64,000 nucleotides of DNA from Patiriisocius marinistellae (GTDB taxonomy: Bacteria; Bacteroidota; Bacteroidia; Flavobacteriales; Flavobacteriaceae): the NCBI RefSeq assembly GCF_009014635.1, contig NZ_BKCF01000004.1, positions 272,858 to 336,857 of the forward strand, read 5' to 3'. The translations under genes were made by a program, and so were the position numbers. The notes beneath the pieces were generated by a model. The model worked only from the letters and a program-made list of their open reading frames with translations. It was not told the DNA's origin and did no database searches. Of this stretch, positions 53,329-61,628 are shown in pieces. How positions within the stretch are numbered: position 1 is the first letter of the stretch; each line of letters begins with the position of its first letter.

Positions 53329-53547
53329 TGAAATTTGATAAAAACTGAAACCTAATTATTATTCATTAAATTATTTAATATCTTCAAATTGCAATTTATA
53401 AGCTTTGTTATTTAAAAAAATTAAACAGTACAATTACTTCCCAATACTTCATTTCAGAAGTAAAACTTAAAATAATCCCTTCTGAAATTTTAATCTTCAA
53501 TTCCCAAATCTGAATTAAAAAAGGTATTTTGCATCAAAATCACAACC

Positions 53548-54885
53548 ATGCAAGATCAAATTCCTAAAATCATAGAAGATACCACACCCCTATTTACTAA
53601 CGACACCATCGTTTTTGGGTTATTGATGGTCGCTTTAGGACTTATTTTTTATACGTCATCAAAAAAAGATGGTTTCTGGAATTCATTTTATAAAATTGTA
53701 CCTGCCTTATTTATGGCGTACCTCATACCTGCAATTTTAACAACTGCAGGAATTATATCACCAGAGTGGACCTCAGTCACAGAATCTGGCGACACATCTG
53801 GAGGTTCTTCTAATTTATACTATGTTGCTAGCCGTTACTTATTACCTGCTGCACTAGTTTTAATGACTTTAAGTATTGATTTAAAAGCAGTTTTTAATTT
53901 AGGGCCTAAAGCGCTTATTATGTTTTTAACTGGTACCGTAGGGATTATTATAGGTGGTCCTGTAGCCGTACTATTGATAGGAACTATCTCTCCAGAAACT
54001 TTAGGTGGTGAAGGTGCAGATGCTGTATGGAGAGGTTTATCTACACTTGCTGGTAGCTGGATTGGCGGTGGTGCAAATCAAACGGCTATGCTTGAAGTTT
54101 ACGGATATAATCAAGCATTATATGGAGGGATGGTTTTTGTAGATATTGTTATTGCAAATATCTGGATGGCTATAATATTAATAGGTATTGGTAAATCTGC
54201 TAAAATTGATAAATGGCTTGGGGCAGACACATCTGCTATTGAAGCTTTAAAAGAGAAAGTTTCTAGCTATTCGCTTGAAAAAGAACGCAACCCATCATTG
54301 ACAGATTTAATGGTGCTAGCTGCGATCGCCTTTGGCACCGTTGGGTTTGCACATTTTGGTGCAGGTTATATGAGTAGCTTCTTTACAGATTTTGTCAATG
54401 GGCTTGATAAAGGCCTAACTAGAAATCTCTTTACATTTTTGAGCTCATCATTTTTCTGGATGATATCCATCACAACTATCATAGGTATAATTTTATCGTA
54501 TACTAAGTTACGTAGTTATGAAGGTGCAGGTGCAAGCAAATTTGGTAGTGTATTTATCTATATCCTTGTTGCATCGATTGGGATGAAAATGGATTTAATG
54601 CTCATTTTTGACAATTTAGGACTTATAGCAATTGGCGCCGTGTGGATGACTATCCATGCGGTACTTTTAATCCTCGTAGCAAAATTAATCAAAGCGCCAT
54701 ATTTCTTCCTCGCCGTAGGAAGTCAAGCAAATGTGGGTGGAGCAGCCTCTGCTCCCATTGTTGCGTCAGCCTTTCATCCATCATTGGCGACAGTTGGTGT
54801 TTTGCTCGCTGTTTTTGGTTATGCCATAGGAACAATTGGTGCCGTAGCGTGTACTTTTTTGATGCAATTAGCATCAGTTTCGTAA
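53548..54885 (+). CDS. DUF819 membrane protein
   Basis: 445 residues with about ten or more hydrophobic segments and the DUF819 (YjcL-type) signature regions WRGLSTLAGSWIGGGANQTAM and VGSQANVGGAASAPIVASAF, two glycine-rich re-entrant-like stretches. The two halves look like inverted repeats typical of secondary transporters. Substrate unknown. It lies 219 bases after the RHH gene and stands as a single unit. Confidence 0.88.
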   Translation: MQDQIPKIIEDTTPLFTNDTIVFGLLMVALGLIFYTSSKKDGFWNSFYKIVPALFMAYLIPAILTTAGIISPEWTSVTESGDTSGGSSNLYYVASRYLLPAALVLMTLSIDLKAVFNLGPKALIMFLTGTVGIIIGGPVAVLLIGTISPETLGGEGADAVWRGLSTLAGSWIGGGANQTAMLEVYGYNQALYGGMVFVDIVIANIWMAIILIGIGKSAKIDKWLGADTSAIEALKEKVSSYSLEKERNPSLTDLMVLAAIAFGTVGFAHFGAGYMSSFFTDFVNGLDKGLTRNLFTFLSSSFFWMISITTIIGIILSYTKLRSYEGAGASKFGSVFIYILVASIGMKMDLMLIFDNLGLIAIGAVWMTIHAVLLILVAKLIKAPYFFLAVGSQANVGGAASAPIVASAFHPSLATVGVLLAVFGYAIGTIGAVACTFLMQLASVS

Positions 54886-54940
54886 ACCACTTTTAATTAT
54901 TTTTTTAAACTTTAAGCTTCGGTTTTATCGGGTTTTTTGG

Positions 54941-54948
54941 CATCTTTG
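54941..54948 (+). promoter_or_regulatory. Candidate -7 element for the DUF4369 lipoprotein
   Basis: CATCTTTG differs from TAnnTTTG in one base and lies 23 bases before the start; no -33 box seen. Confidence 0.3.
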
Positions 54949-54971
54949 CGCTTCAAAATTTCGATTTGATT

Positions 54972-55679
54972 ATGAAGAATATTCTATATGCACTTGGTAT
55001 TTGTTTGCTACTCGTTAACTGTGGTAAGGGAGAGAATGAAATGTTCCTTAGCGGAAATATTAAGGGTTTAAAAACTGGAACTGTTGTTTTACAAAAAATT
55101 GATGATACAATCTTAGTATCATTAGACAGCGTACTTATAGACGGTGATAGCAATTTTAGTTTTTCTGAAATAGTTTCAAGTCCAGAAATGCATTATTTAT
55201 ACCTACGTTTAGAAAACGGAGACCTTATTGACGAGCGTATCCCTTTCTTTGCTGAGGCTTCTAAAATTTCAATAAACACAACTCTAGATGGATTTGCAAA
55301 AAATGCTATAATAAAGGGTTCAAAAAATGATTCACTTTTAAAAATACACGATAAATTAGTACAACGTTATATTGACAAAAATCTTGATTTAACTGCGAAA
55401 AATTTTGAAGCACTACGAGATGAAAATGATACATTATTAGCTCAAACTAAAGTACAACAAGAGCGTTTGTTACGTTCAAAATATTTAGCGACTATCAATT
55501 TTGCGATGAACCAAAAGGAATTTGAGGTTGCTCCTTATTTAGCATTGGCAAGAATACCAGATGCTAATATTAAATATTTAGATACCATCTATAAGTCAAG
55601 TAGTCAAAAAATAAAAGACTCCAAATACGGTAAAGCATTGGAGTCTTATATTTCAGAAAGAAAATCTGAGAAACAATAA
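54972..55679 (+). CDS. DUF4369 lipoprotein
   Basis: 235 residues. Lipoprotein signal with lipobox LVNC (cysteine near residue 17), then a DUF4369 domain: FLSGNIKGLKTGTVVLQKID and LISTT-like strands. In many Bacteroidota this domain precedes a thioredoxin domain (TlpA); here the thioredoxin part is absent and a helical region of about 100 residues follows (IHDKLVQRYIDKNLDLTAK). ATG 54972 preferred over a TTG two codons earlier. Four bases separate its stop from the convergent gene. Confidence 0.82.
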   Translation: MKNILYALGICLLLVNCGKGENEMFLSGNIKGLKTGTVVLQKIDDTILVSLDSVLIDGDSNFSFSEIVSSPEMHYLYLRLENGDLIDERIPFFAEASKISINTTLDGFAKNAIIKGSKNDSLLKIHDKLVQRYIDKNLDLTAKNFEALRDENDTLLAQTKVQQERLLRSKYLATINFAMNQKEFEVAPYLALARIPDANIKYLDTIYKSSSQKIKDSKYGKALESYISERKSEKQ

Positions 55680-55683
55680 ATGA

Positions 55684-55950
55684 TTACAGCTTATTGATTC
55701 TGTCAATTAAAGCTCTTCCTTTTGTTTCAAGCTCTGCTGTTATTGTTTTAAAGTGTTGTTTTTTATTGTCAACATCTTTTGCATTTACTTTAACGATAAG
55801 TTCGTCAAAAGTTTTAATAGCATCATCTATGATTTTCTCAGCTTCTTTATTATCTTTTTCTGGGTTTGTAAGTTCCCAAATGTATACGGCTTCAATAATA
55901 TCACCTAATACATAATTGATATCTTTTTTTAAATTTCTTACGTTTGCCAT
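55684..55950 (-). CDS. Conserved small helical protein, 88 residues
   Basis: A soluble, mostly helical protein (NLKKDINYVLGDIIEAVYIW, then EKIIDDAIKTFDELIVKVNA), with no signal. I recognise it as a conserved flavobacterial hypothetical but know no function. Single gene upstream of which lies ManA's terminator region; convergent with the DUF4369 gene. Confidence 0.75.
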   Translation of the reverse strand: MANVRNLKKDINYVLGDIIEAVYIWELTNPEKDNKEAEKIIDDAIKTFDELIVKVNAKDVDNKKQHFKTITAELETKGRALIDRINKL

Positions 55951-56023
55951 CTTTAGTGTCCCATTATTAACGGGATAGCTTTTAATTAATATTTAATTTT
56001 TTATTGCTGCAAAAGTACAACTA

Positions 56024-56995
56024 TTAAGGAATATACACTTCTAAAAGAGTTGCAGATTGTGTTTTGATAATTACATTAGCTAAACATTGAGGAACTAATA
56101 TTGTTTCGCCAGTTTGTATTTTTTCTTGAAAATCATCTGCTATAATTGTTGCATAACCTGCAACACACATGTAAACAATAAAACTATCTTTTAATTTTAA
56201 GTCTCTTGTTACATTTTTAGATAGCACTAATTTATTTGTTATAAAAAAGTCTGATTTCTTTAAAAGTACAGCGCTATTTTTTTCTTCAACAATAGAAATT
56301 TTAGCATCAACTATATCATACTTTATAGCGTCAATAGCTTTATCTGTATGTAATTGACGCATTTTTCCGTCAAGATCAGGTCTGTCCCAATCATAGATAC
56401 GATATGTTATATCACTTGTTTGTTGTATTTCGGCAAGGACCACTCCTGCACCAATGGCATGAACAGTACCCGGTGCAATAAAATAGCAATCACCTTTGGT
56501 CACGGCTTCAGATACAAGAATTTTTGTAATAGTACCTTCTGAAATATGTTTTTGATAAATTTCTTTATCAGTTCCATCTTTAAAGCCAATGATGAGTCTT
56601 GCTTTTTCCTCAGCATCCATGATGTACCACATTTCGGTTTTACCAAAAGAGTTATGTCTAGAATGTGCTAATGCATCATCTGGGTGCAATTGCACAGAGA
56701 GGTCTTCTGCGGCATCAATAAATTTAAATAGTAATGGAAATTTATTTCCGAAGTCATTATATACGCTTTTACCCATCAATGACTCGCCAAATTTTTCAAT
56801 CAAATAGTTAATGGAATACCCTTTTAACTCGCCATTAGCAACAATTGAAATACTTTCTTCAACCCCCGAAAGTTCCCAGCTCTCTCCTATTTTCCCATCA
56901 CCATCTTTATTAAAGCGGTTCTTTAATTTTGTTCCACCCCATACCTTTTCCTTTAAGATAGGATTAAATTTTAGGAGGTGAAGTTTATTTTTCAT
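56024..56995 (-). CDS. manA: Mannose-6-phosphate isomerase, type I
   Basis: 323-residue zinc isomerase interconverting mannose-6-phosphate and fructose-6-phosphate, for GDP-mannose supply. The zinc and active-site motifs are SVQLHPDDALAH (Gln, His), the Glu in KTEMWYIMD and the His in APGTVHAIGAG, then YRIYDWDRPD. Last gene of the idi-queD-peroxiredoxin-manA operon; its ATG overlaps the upstream stop by four bases (ATGA). Confidence 0.92.
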   Translation of the reverse strand: MKNKLHLLKFNPILKEKVWGGTKLKNRFNKDGDGKIGESWELSGVEESISIVANGELKGYSINYLIEKFGESLMGKSVYNDFGNKFPLLFKFIDAAEDLSVQLHPDDALAHSRHNSFGKTEMWYIMDAEEKARLIIGFKDGTDKEIYQKHISEGTITKILVSEAVTKGDCYFIAPGTVHAIGAGVVLAEIQQTSDITYRIYDWDRPDLDGKMRQLHTDKAIDAIKYDIVDAKISIVEEKNSAVLLKKSDFFITNKLVLSKNVTRDLKLKDSFIVYMCVAGYATIIADDFQEKIQTGETILVPQCLANVIIKTQSATLLEVYIP

Positions 56996-57450
56996 TTTGG
57001 TAACTCATTTAATTGATGAAGTGCTCCCTCAATATGTGGTGCTGCATTCATTGATTTAAATTTTGTAATTAATATGCCATTGGCATCAAAAACAAACGTT
57101 TCTCTACCAGCAACTAAACCCAATAAATCATTTTTGACTCCAAACAATTTACGTACTTTCTTTTTTGAATCTGCAAGTAAAATAAAAGGAAGGTTAAATT
57201 TTGAGGCAAACTTTTTATGAGATTCCTCAGTATCACTACTAATGCCAATTACAACTATATTTTGAGCAATGAAATCTTCAAAACTATCTCTAAAGCTACA
57301 TGCTTCTTTAGTGCACTCTGAAGTAAAATTTTTAGGGTAAAAGTAAATCACTACTGCTTGCTTTCCTTTTACAGATGTAGAGGAAAATGTGTTACCGTAC
57401 TGGTCATTTAATTCAAAGTCTGGTAATACTGTGCCGGTTTTTATACTCAT
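56992..57450 (-). CDS. bcp: Thioredoxin-dependent peroxiredoxin (Bcp/PrxQ)
   Basis: 152-residue peroxidase. The peroxidatic Cys46 and resolving Cys51 are in NFTSECTKEACSFRD, five residues apart, the PrxQ pattern. Reduces hydrogen peroxide and alkyl hydroperoxides with thioredoxin. Start overlaps the queD stop by one base (TAATG) and its stop overlaps manA by four. Confidence 0.92.
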   Translation of the reverse strand: MSIKTGTVLPDFELNDQYGNTFSSTSVKGKQAVVIYFYPKNFTSECTKEACSFRDSFEDFIAQNIVVIGISSDTEESHKKFASKFNLPFILLADSKKKVRKLFGVKNDLLGLVAGRETFVFDANGILITKFKSMNAAPHIEGALHQLNELPK

Positions 57451-57860
57451 TAGTTTCCATTGTAAATTACAAAGTTGCGCGGTGTTTCGTATAACTTCAC
57501 TGTGATATTAAATTTTTTTTCAATTCTAGATCTGAGTTTATTCCATATTACTACAGCAATATTCTCCATCGTGGGTATCAAATCCTTAAATTCTAGCACT
57601 TCAACATTAAGGTTTTTATGATCAAAGGTATCTTCAATTTCTTCTTTGATGATGTCTTTTAATAATTTCATGTCAATTAAAAATCCTGTTGTAGGGTCAA
57701 TTTTACCAGTAATACCAACTTCTAATTCATAATTGTGTCCATGATAGTTAGGGTTGCTACACTTCCCAAAAACTTCGAAATTTTTTTCATCGTTCCAGTC
57801 TTTTCTATAAAGGCGATGTGCTGCGTTAAAATGTGCTTTTCTATATACTGTTAAACTCAT
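57450..57860 (-). CDS. queD: 6-carboxytetrahydropterin synthase family (QueD-like)
   Basis: 136-residue PTPS-family enzyme. Zinc ligands are His15 (FNAAHRL) and His40/His42 (NPNYHGHNYELEV), and Cys34 is the catalytic cysteine; this C-x5-H-x-H spacing is that of QueD. Makes 6-carboxy-tetrahydropterin for queuosine or a related pterin. Other queuosine genes are not in the window. ATGA overlap with idi upstream. Confidence 0.9.
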   Translation of the reverse strand: MSLTVYRKAHFNAAHRLYRKDWNDEKNFEVFGKCSNPNYHGHNYELEVGITGKIDPTTGFLIDMKLLKDIIKEEIEDTFDHKNLNVEVLEFKDLIPTMENIAVVIWNKLRSRIEKKFNITVKLYETPRNFVIYNGN

Positions 57861-58375
57861 AGCTTAAGGTGTTCAAAAGATTCTGCAAATATAATCTTAA
57901 ACCATTCGGTATATAGTTCGGGATGTTTTTCTATATCAACTTTAATATCATTTAATGACATCCATTTCCAGTCTGCAACTTCATCTTTGTTGATATGTGG
58001 AATGTCGTTAAAATTTCCGAGGAGAATATGATCAAATTCATGTTCTGTAAGACCATTATCAAAGGGTGCTTTGTAAATAAACGAGATTGACTCCTTAAGC
58101 TCAGTCGTAAAACCCATTTCTTCTTGTAGGCGTCTTTTCCCTGCGTCTAGATTACTTTCTCCGTCACGTTGATGGCTGCAACAGGTATTTGTCCATAAGC
58201 TAGGAGAATGATACTTGTTAGCCGCACGTTGTTGCAACATTAGCTCATTATTGTCATTTAAAATAAAAACCGAAAAGGCTCTGTGCAATAATGCCTTTTC
58301 ATGTGCTTCCATTTTAGGCATTAAACCTATTTGCTCGTCATTTTCATTTACTAAAATAACTTTCTCTTCGGGCAT
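57857..58375 (-). CDS. idi: Isopentenyl-diphosphate delta-isomerase, type 1
   Basis: 172-residue Nudix-fold enzyme interconverting IPP and DMAPP. The metal ligands and catalytic Cys are in HEKALLHRAF (His25, His31) and TNTCCSHQRDG (Cys65, His68), followed by AGKRRLQEEMGF (Nudix box) and EHEFDHILLG (Glu). Its presence fits the MVA or MEP pathway feeding menaquinone and undecaprenyl lipids. First gene of the operon with queD, bcp and manA. Confidence 0.93.
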   Translation of the reverse strand: MPEEKVILVNENDEQIGLMPKMEAHEKALLHRAFSVFILNDNNELMLQQRAANKYHSPSLWTNTCCSHQRDGESNLDAGKRRLQEEMGFTTELKESISFIYKAPFDNGLTEHEFDHILLGNFNDIPHINKDEVADWKWMSLNDIKVDIEKHPELYTEWFKIIFAESFEHLKL

Positions 58376-58418
58376 TTCTTTTTTTGTAAAAATACAAAAT
58401 TACCGACGTGTCTAAAAT

Positions 58419-58453
58419 AAAAAGAGCACCTCATACATTGAAGTGCTCTTTTT
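58419..58453 (-). terminator. Intrinsic terminator after the OmpA/PD40 gene
   Basis: AAAAAGAGCAC (58419-58429) pairs with GTGCTCTTTTT (58443-58453); on the minus strand the stem ends in a T-rich run, 25 bases after the OmpA-like stop. Confidence 0.82.
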
Positions 58454-58477
58454 ATTTAATATTGTATTTGTTAATTT

Positions 58478-60475
58478 TTAATGTTGCTCTCTTTCATTAG
58501 CACTATTATCAATATTTTCATTTCCGTTTTGAATTAAGAAAACTGATCTTCTATTTAAGTCGTGTTCATCTTCAGTACATTCAACTCCATCTTTACATCG
58601 ATTAGTCAATCTATTTTCTCCGTAACCTCTTGCAGTTAATTTACGGGGTTCAATACCTCTATTAATTAACCATTGTAATGTAGATTGTGCTCTACGCTCA
58701 CTTAATCTTTCATTGTAACTAAAAGTTGCACGACTATCAGTATGTGATTCAATATGGATTATAAGTTCTGGATATAAGCGCATTGCTGCTAAAATTTTTG
58801 CAAGTTCAACTTCGGCTTTCGCAGTTATGTAACTTTTATCAAAATCAAAATAAATAGGTTGTAAGTTTAATCTACAGCCTAAATCATTATCAGCACATGG
58901 GTTAGTTGCAACCTTAAGTGGTGTTAGCGGAATTTTTAAACTTAATTTTACAGATTGATTGGGTGTTGTAATAATTTCTTCATTAGGCTCATATCCAGTC
59001 TTTGAAGCACGAACTGTGTATTGTGTCATACATTCTTCATTAGGGAATGAGAACTCTGCCTTATCATTAGCTTCTTGTCTGCTAATTTCTTTATTTTCAC
59101 TATCTAAAAGTACTACAGTTGCTCGAGGTATTATTAGTCCAGTATTTTTATCTACTACAATACCTGCAATATCTATTTTACATTTAGAAAATTGAACTCT
59201 ATAAATTTCATCATTTACACTTCCTTGTTCTCCATCTCTATTTGATGTAAGGTATCCAAGGTTTTTCTTTTCATCTATAATAATCCCAAAATCATCTTGA
59301 TTACTGTTTGCTGGAATTCCAATATTTTTAATAGCCCCTACAGCGCCCTCTGCTGTAATGGGAGTTGAAAATATATCAAAACCTCCTAAACCTGGTCTTC
59401 CGTCTGTTGCAAAATACAAATTACCTACTTTGCTTATAAACGGATAGGTTTCTCGTGCCTCTGTATTAATGCTTGGACCTAAATTTACGGGAGTTCCAAA
59501 AACTCCATCTCCTTCAATCTCTACAAAATATAAGTCTGACATACCTAATGTTCCAGGCATATCTGAGGCAAAATATAACTTCTTTTCATCAGCACTTAAT
59601 GCTGGATGTGCTGTAGAATATTCTTTACTATTAAATGGCATTTCTTTAACGTTATCCCAGTTTCCATCTTCGCCTTTTGTTGCATAATATAATTTTAATC
59701 GAACGGTTTTATCTTTATCTTTTCCAGCTTTACCTTTAATAAAATTATTTCTAGTAAAATACATTGTATTTCCATCTTTTGTAAATGCAGCAGAAGACTC
59801 ATGATAACCCGTATTAATTGCATTAGAAAGTGGTGTTTTATTTGTTAATCTACCTAGAGAGTCTTTATCTGCAACAAATAAATCTAAGTATGGTTGATCT
59901 GTCCATTCATATGTGCGACTACCAGTAGTACCTTCAGCAGATGCAAAAACGATTTGATTTCCATAATATGCTGCACCAAAATCTGAGGTAGGAGAATTAA
60001 TTGATACTTTTTCTAATTCATAATTTTTTGAAAGAAAAGCGATTATACTTAAATAACTTTTATTCTCTTCAAAATTTTTAATGACAAGATTATCTCCTGT
60101 CATCTCAGCATAAATTTCCATTAATTTATCTGACTCATCATAATTATTAACAGACTTGTAACTCTGTGCAGCTCTCAAATAATATGAAGCATCTGCATCA
60201 TTTGGAAAAGTATCAATTAATCTGCCATACCACTTAGCAGCATTGTCATAGTCACTATTCCAATAATACGTATCTCCAAGTTTTTTAAATATTTCGGCAG
60301 AAGCAAATCCATCTTCTACAACTTTAAGATATATTGCTCTCGCATCGATATAAGCATAACGGTCAAATTCTTTGTCTGCCTTTTTAATCTTATTTTCTTG
60401 CGAAAACGAAACACCAGCACATAAAAATGCTAGTGTTATGAGTAGTAATTTGCTACTATTTTTTATTGCTTTCAT
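58478..60475 (-). CDS. OmpA-like protein with TPR and PD40 repeats (gliding/T9SS-associated)
   Basis: 665 residues. After the signal (LLITLAFLCAGVSFSQ) come TPR helices (about 30-150), beta-propeller PD40 repeats (about 155-430: GSRTYEWTDQPYLDLFVAD, AHPALSADEKKLYFASDM), a carboxypeptidase-regulatory Ig-like domain (about 430-515) and a C-terminal OmpA domain (IHIESHTDSRATFSYNERLS, peptidoglycan binding). This architecture is that of flavobacterial PorE/OmpA proteins linked to PorP/SprF. It is 147 bases downstream of the PorP gene and likely shares its function in the T9SS attachment complex; that role is inferred. Confidence 0.88.
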   Translation of the reverse strand: MKAIKNSSKLLLITLAFLCAGVSFSQENKIKKADKEFDRYAYIDARAIYLKVVEDGFASAEIFKKLGDTYYWNSDYDNAAKWYGRLIDTFPNDADASYYLRAAQSYKSVNNYDESDKLMEIYAEMTGDNLVIKNFEENKSYLSIIAFLSKNYELEKVSINSPTSDFGAAYYGNQIVFASAEGTTGSRTYEWTDQPYLDLFVADKDSLGRLTNKTPLSNAINTGYHESSAAFTKDGNTMYFTRNNFIKGKAGKDKDKTVRLKLYYATKGEDGNWDNVKEMPFNSKEYSTAHPALSADEKKLYFASDMPGTLGMSDLYFVEIEGDGVFGTPVNLGPSINTEARETYPFISKVGNLYFATDGRPGLGGFDIFSTPITAEGAVGAIKNIGIPANSNQDDFGIIIDEKKNLGYLTSNRDGEQGSVNDEIYRVQFSKCKIDIAGIVVDKNTGLIIPRATVVLLDSENKEISRQEANDKAEFSFPNEECMTQYTVRASKTGYEPNEEIITTPNQSVKLSLKIPLTPLKVATNPCADNDLGCRLNLQPIYFDFDKSYITAKAEVELAKILAAMRLYPELIIHIESHTDSRATFSYNERLSERRAQSTLQWLINRGIEPRKLTARGYGENRLTNRCKDGVECTEDEHDLNRRSVFLIQNGNENIDNSANEREQH

Positions 60476-60622
60476 ATTGCCCCAAATTTATTCTGAACTA
60501 ATTTTCAGATACTTTAATTATATGTTTTAAATCCTATGAAAAAATTTACTTATGATTTTTCGCTTCGGAAATATTAATTGATTATTTACTCGTCCCCACG
60601 AGTTATATTTTGAGTTTAACTA

Positions 60623-61564
60623 TTAAAAGAAACGTGGTGTTAATACACGTTCTGGTTTCTTAAACACATCAAACCTTAGCATTAGCTCATAAGAACCATC
60701 ACTAAAATCTTCAATCTCTGTTGATTGATAATCATAACCAAATCCAATAAAAATACCATCAGAAGCTTGAAATCCTGCCATTGCGCTTACAGCTGCACTC
60801 CATCTATATGCAACACCTAATGTAAACTTTTCATTGAATAATGCATTTAAAGAAAGGTCTGCCTCAAGGGGTGCTCCACTTACAGCTTTTCCTAAAAATG
60901 CTGGTTTTAATTTTAAATTTTCATTAATATCAAAAACATAACCAGCAATTAAAAAGTAGTGTAAATTTTCTTGTGGAGTAGACTCTATAGTTGTGTTTAT
61001 AAGACTCCCTTCATCAAAATGGCGTGTTGTTAAAAAGTTAGGTACAGATAAACCTGCGTAGAATTTATCAGTATTATAATACAGTCCTGCTCCTATTTGA
61101 GGTTGAAATTTATTATCTATATTATTTTGAAACCTAGGATCACCCGCGTCTGCAACATTCAACTTGCTAAAATCAACGTCTAACAGGTGCATACCTGCTT
61201 TTAGTCCAAAAGAAAGCTGTGCAGTCTCTGATGTATTAATTGAATACGAATAATCTACGGTAAAGTTAGTTTCATTCGCTGGTCCTATTTGGTCATGAAC
61301 TACTGATAACCCTAATCCCATATTCTCTTGAATTCCTAATGGGGTATCAACTGTAAAAGTTCCAGTTTGTGGTGCTCCTTCAAGTCCTACCCATTGCGTA
61401 CGCAAAAGCAATCCAAAACTCAACGCATCTCTGTTTCCAGCATATGCAGGATTTACAATTTGAGTATTGTACATATACTGAGTGTACTGAGGGTCTTGCT
61501 GTGCTGAACTAACTAGTGTTCCCAGAAAGACTGTTAAGATTAAAAATAAATACTTTTTTTTCAT
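60623..61564 (-). CDS. PorP/SprF family type IX secretion outer-membrane protein
   Basis: 313 residues: signal (LFLILTVFLGTLVSSAQ), then the family signature QDPQYTQYMYNTQIVNPAYA and GNRDALSFGLLLRTQWVGLE, a barrel of about 12 strands and a C-terminal YELMLRFDVFKKPERVLTPRFF. PorP/SprF proteins are needed for surface placement of type B-CTD adhesins encoded next to them. I choose ATG 61564 (MKKKYLFLILT), not the 12-residue longer frame. The adhesin gene is 64 bases upstream on the same strand. Confidence 0.92.
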   Translation of the reverse strand: MKKKYLFLILTVFLGTLVSSAQQDPQYTQYMYNTQIVNPAYAGNRDALSFGLLLRTQWVGLEGAPQTGTFTVDTPLGIQENMGLGLSVVHDQIGPANETNFTVDYSYSINTSETAQLSFGLKAGMHLLDVDFSKLNVADAGDPRFQNNIDNKFQPQIGAGLYYNTDKFYAGLSVPNFLTTRHFDEGSLINTTIESTPQENLHYFLIAGYVFDINENLKLKPAFLGKAVSGAPLEADLSLNALFNEKFTLGVAYRWSAAVSAMAGFQASDGIFIGFGYDYQSTEIEDFSDGSYELMLRFDVFKKPERVLTPRFF

Positions 61565-61628
61565 AATTCTATGTTTTAAAGACCAGCAGCTATTTAACAC
61601 TGCTGGTTCTAAGTATCTTTATTAGTTG

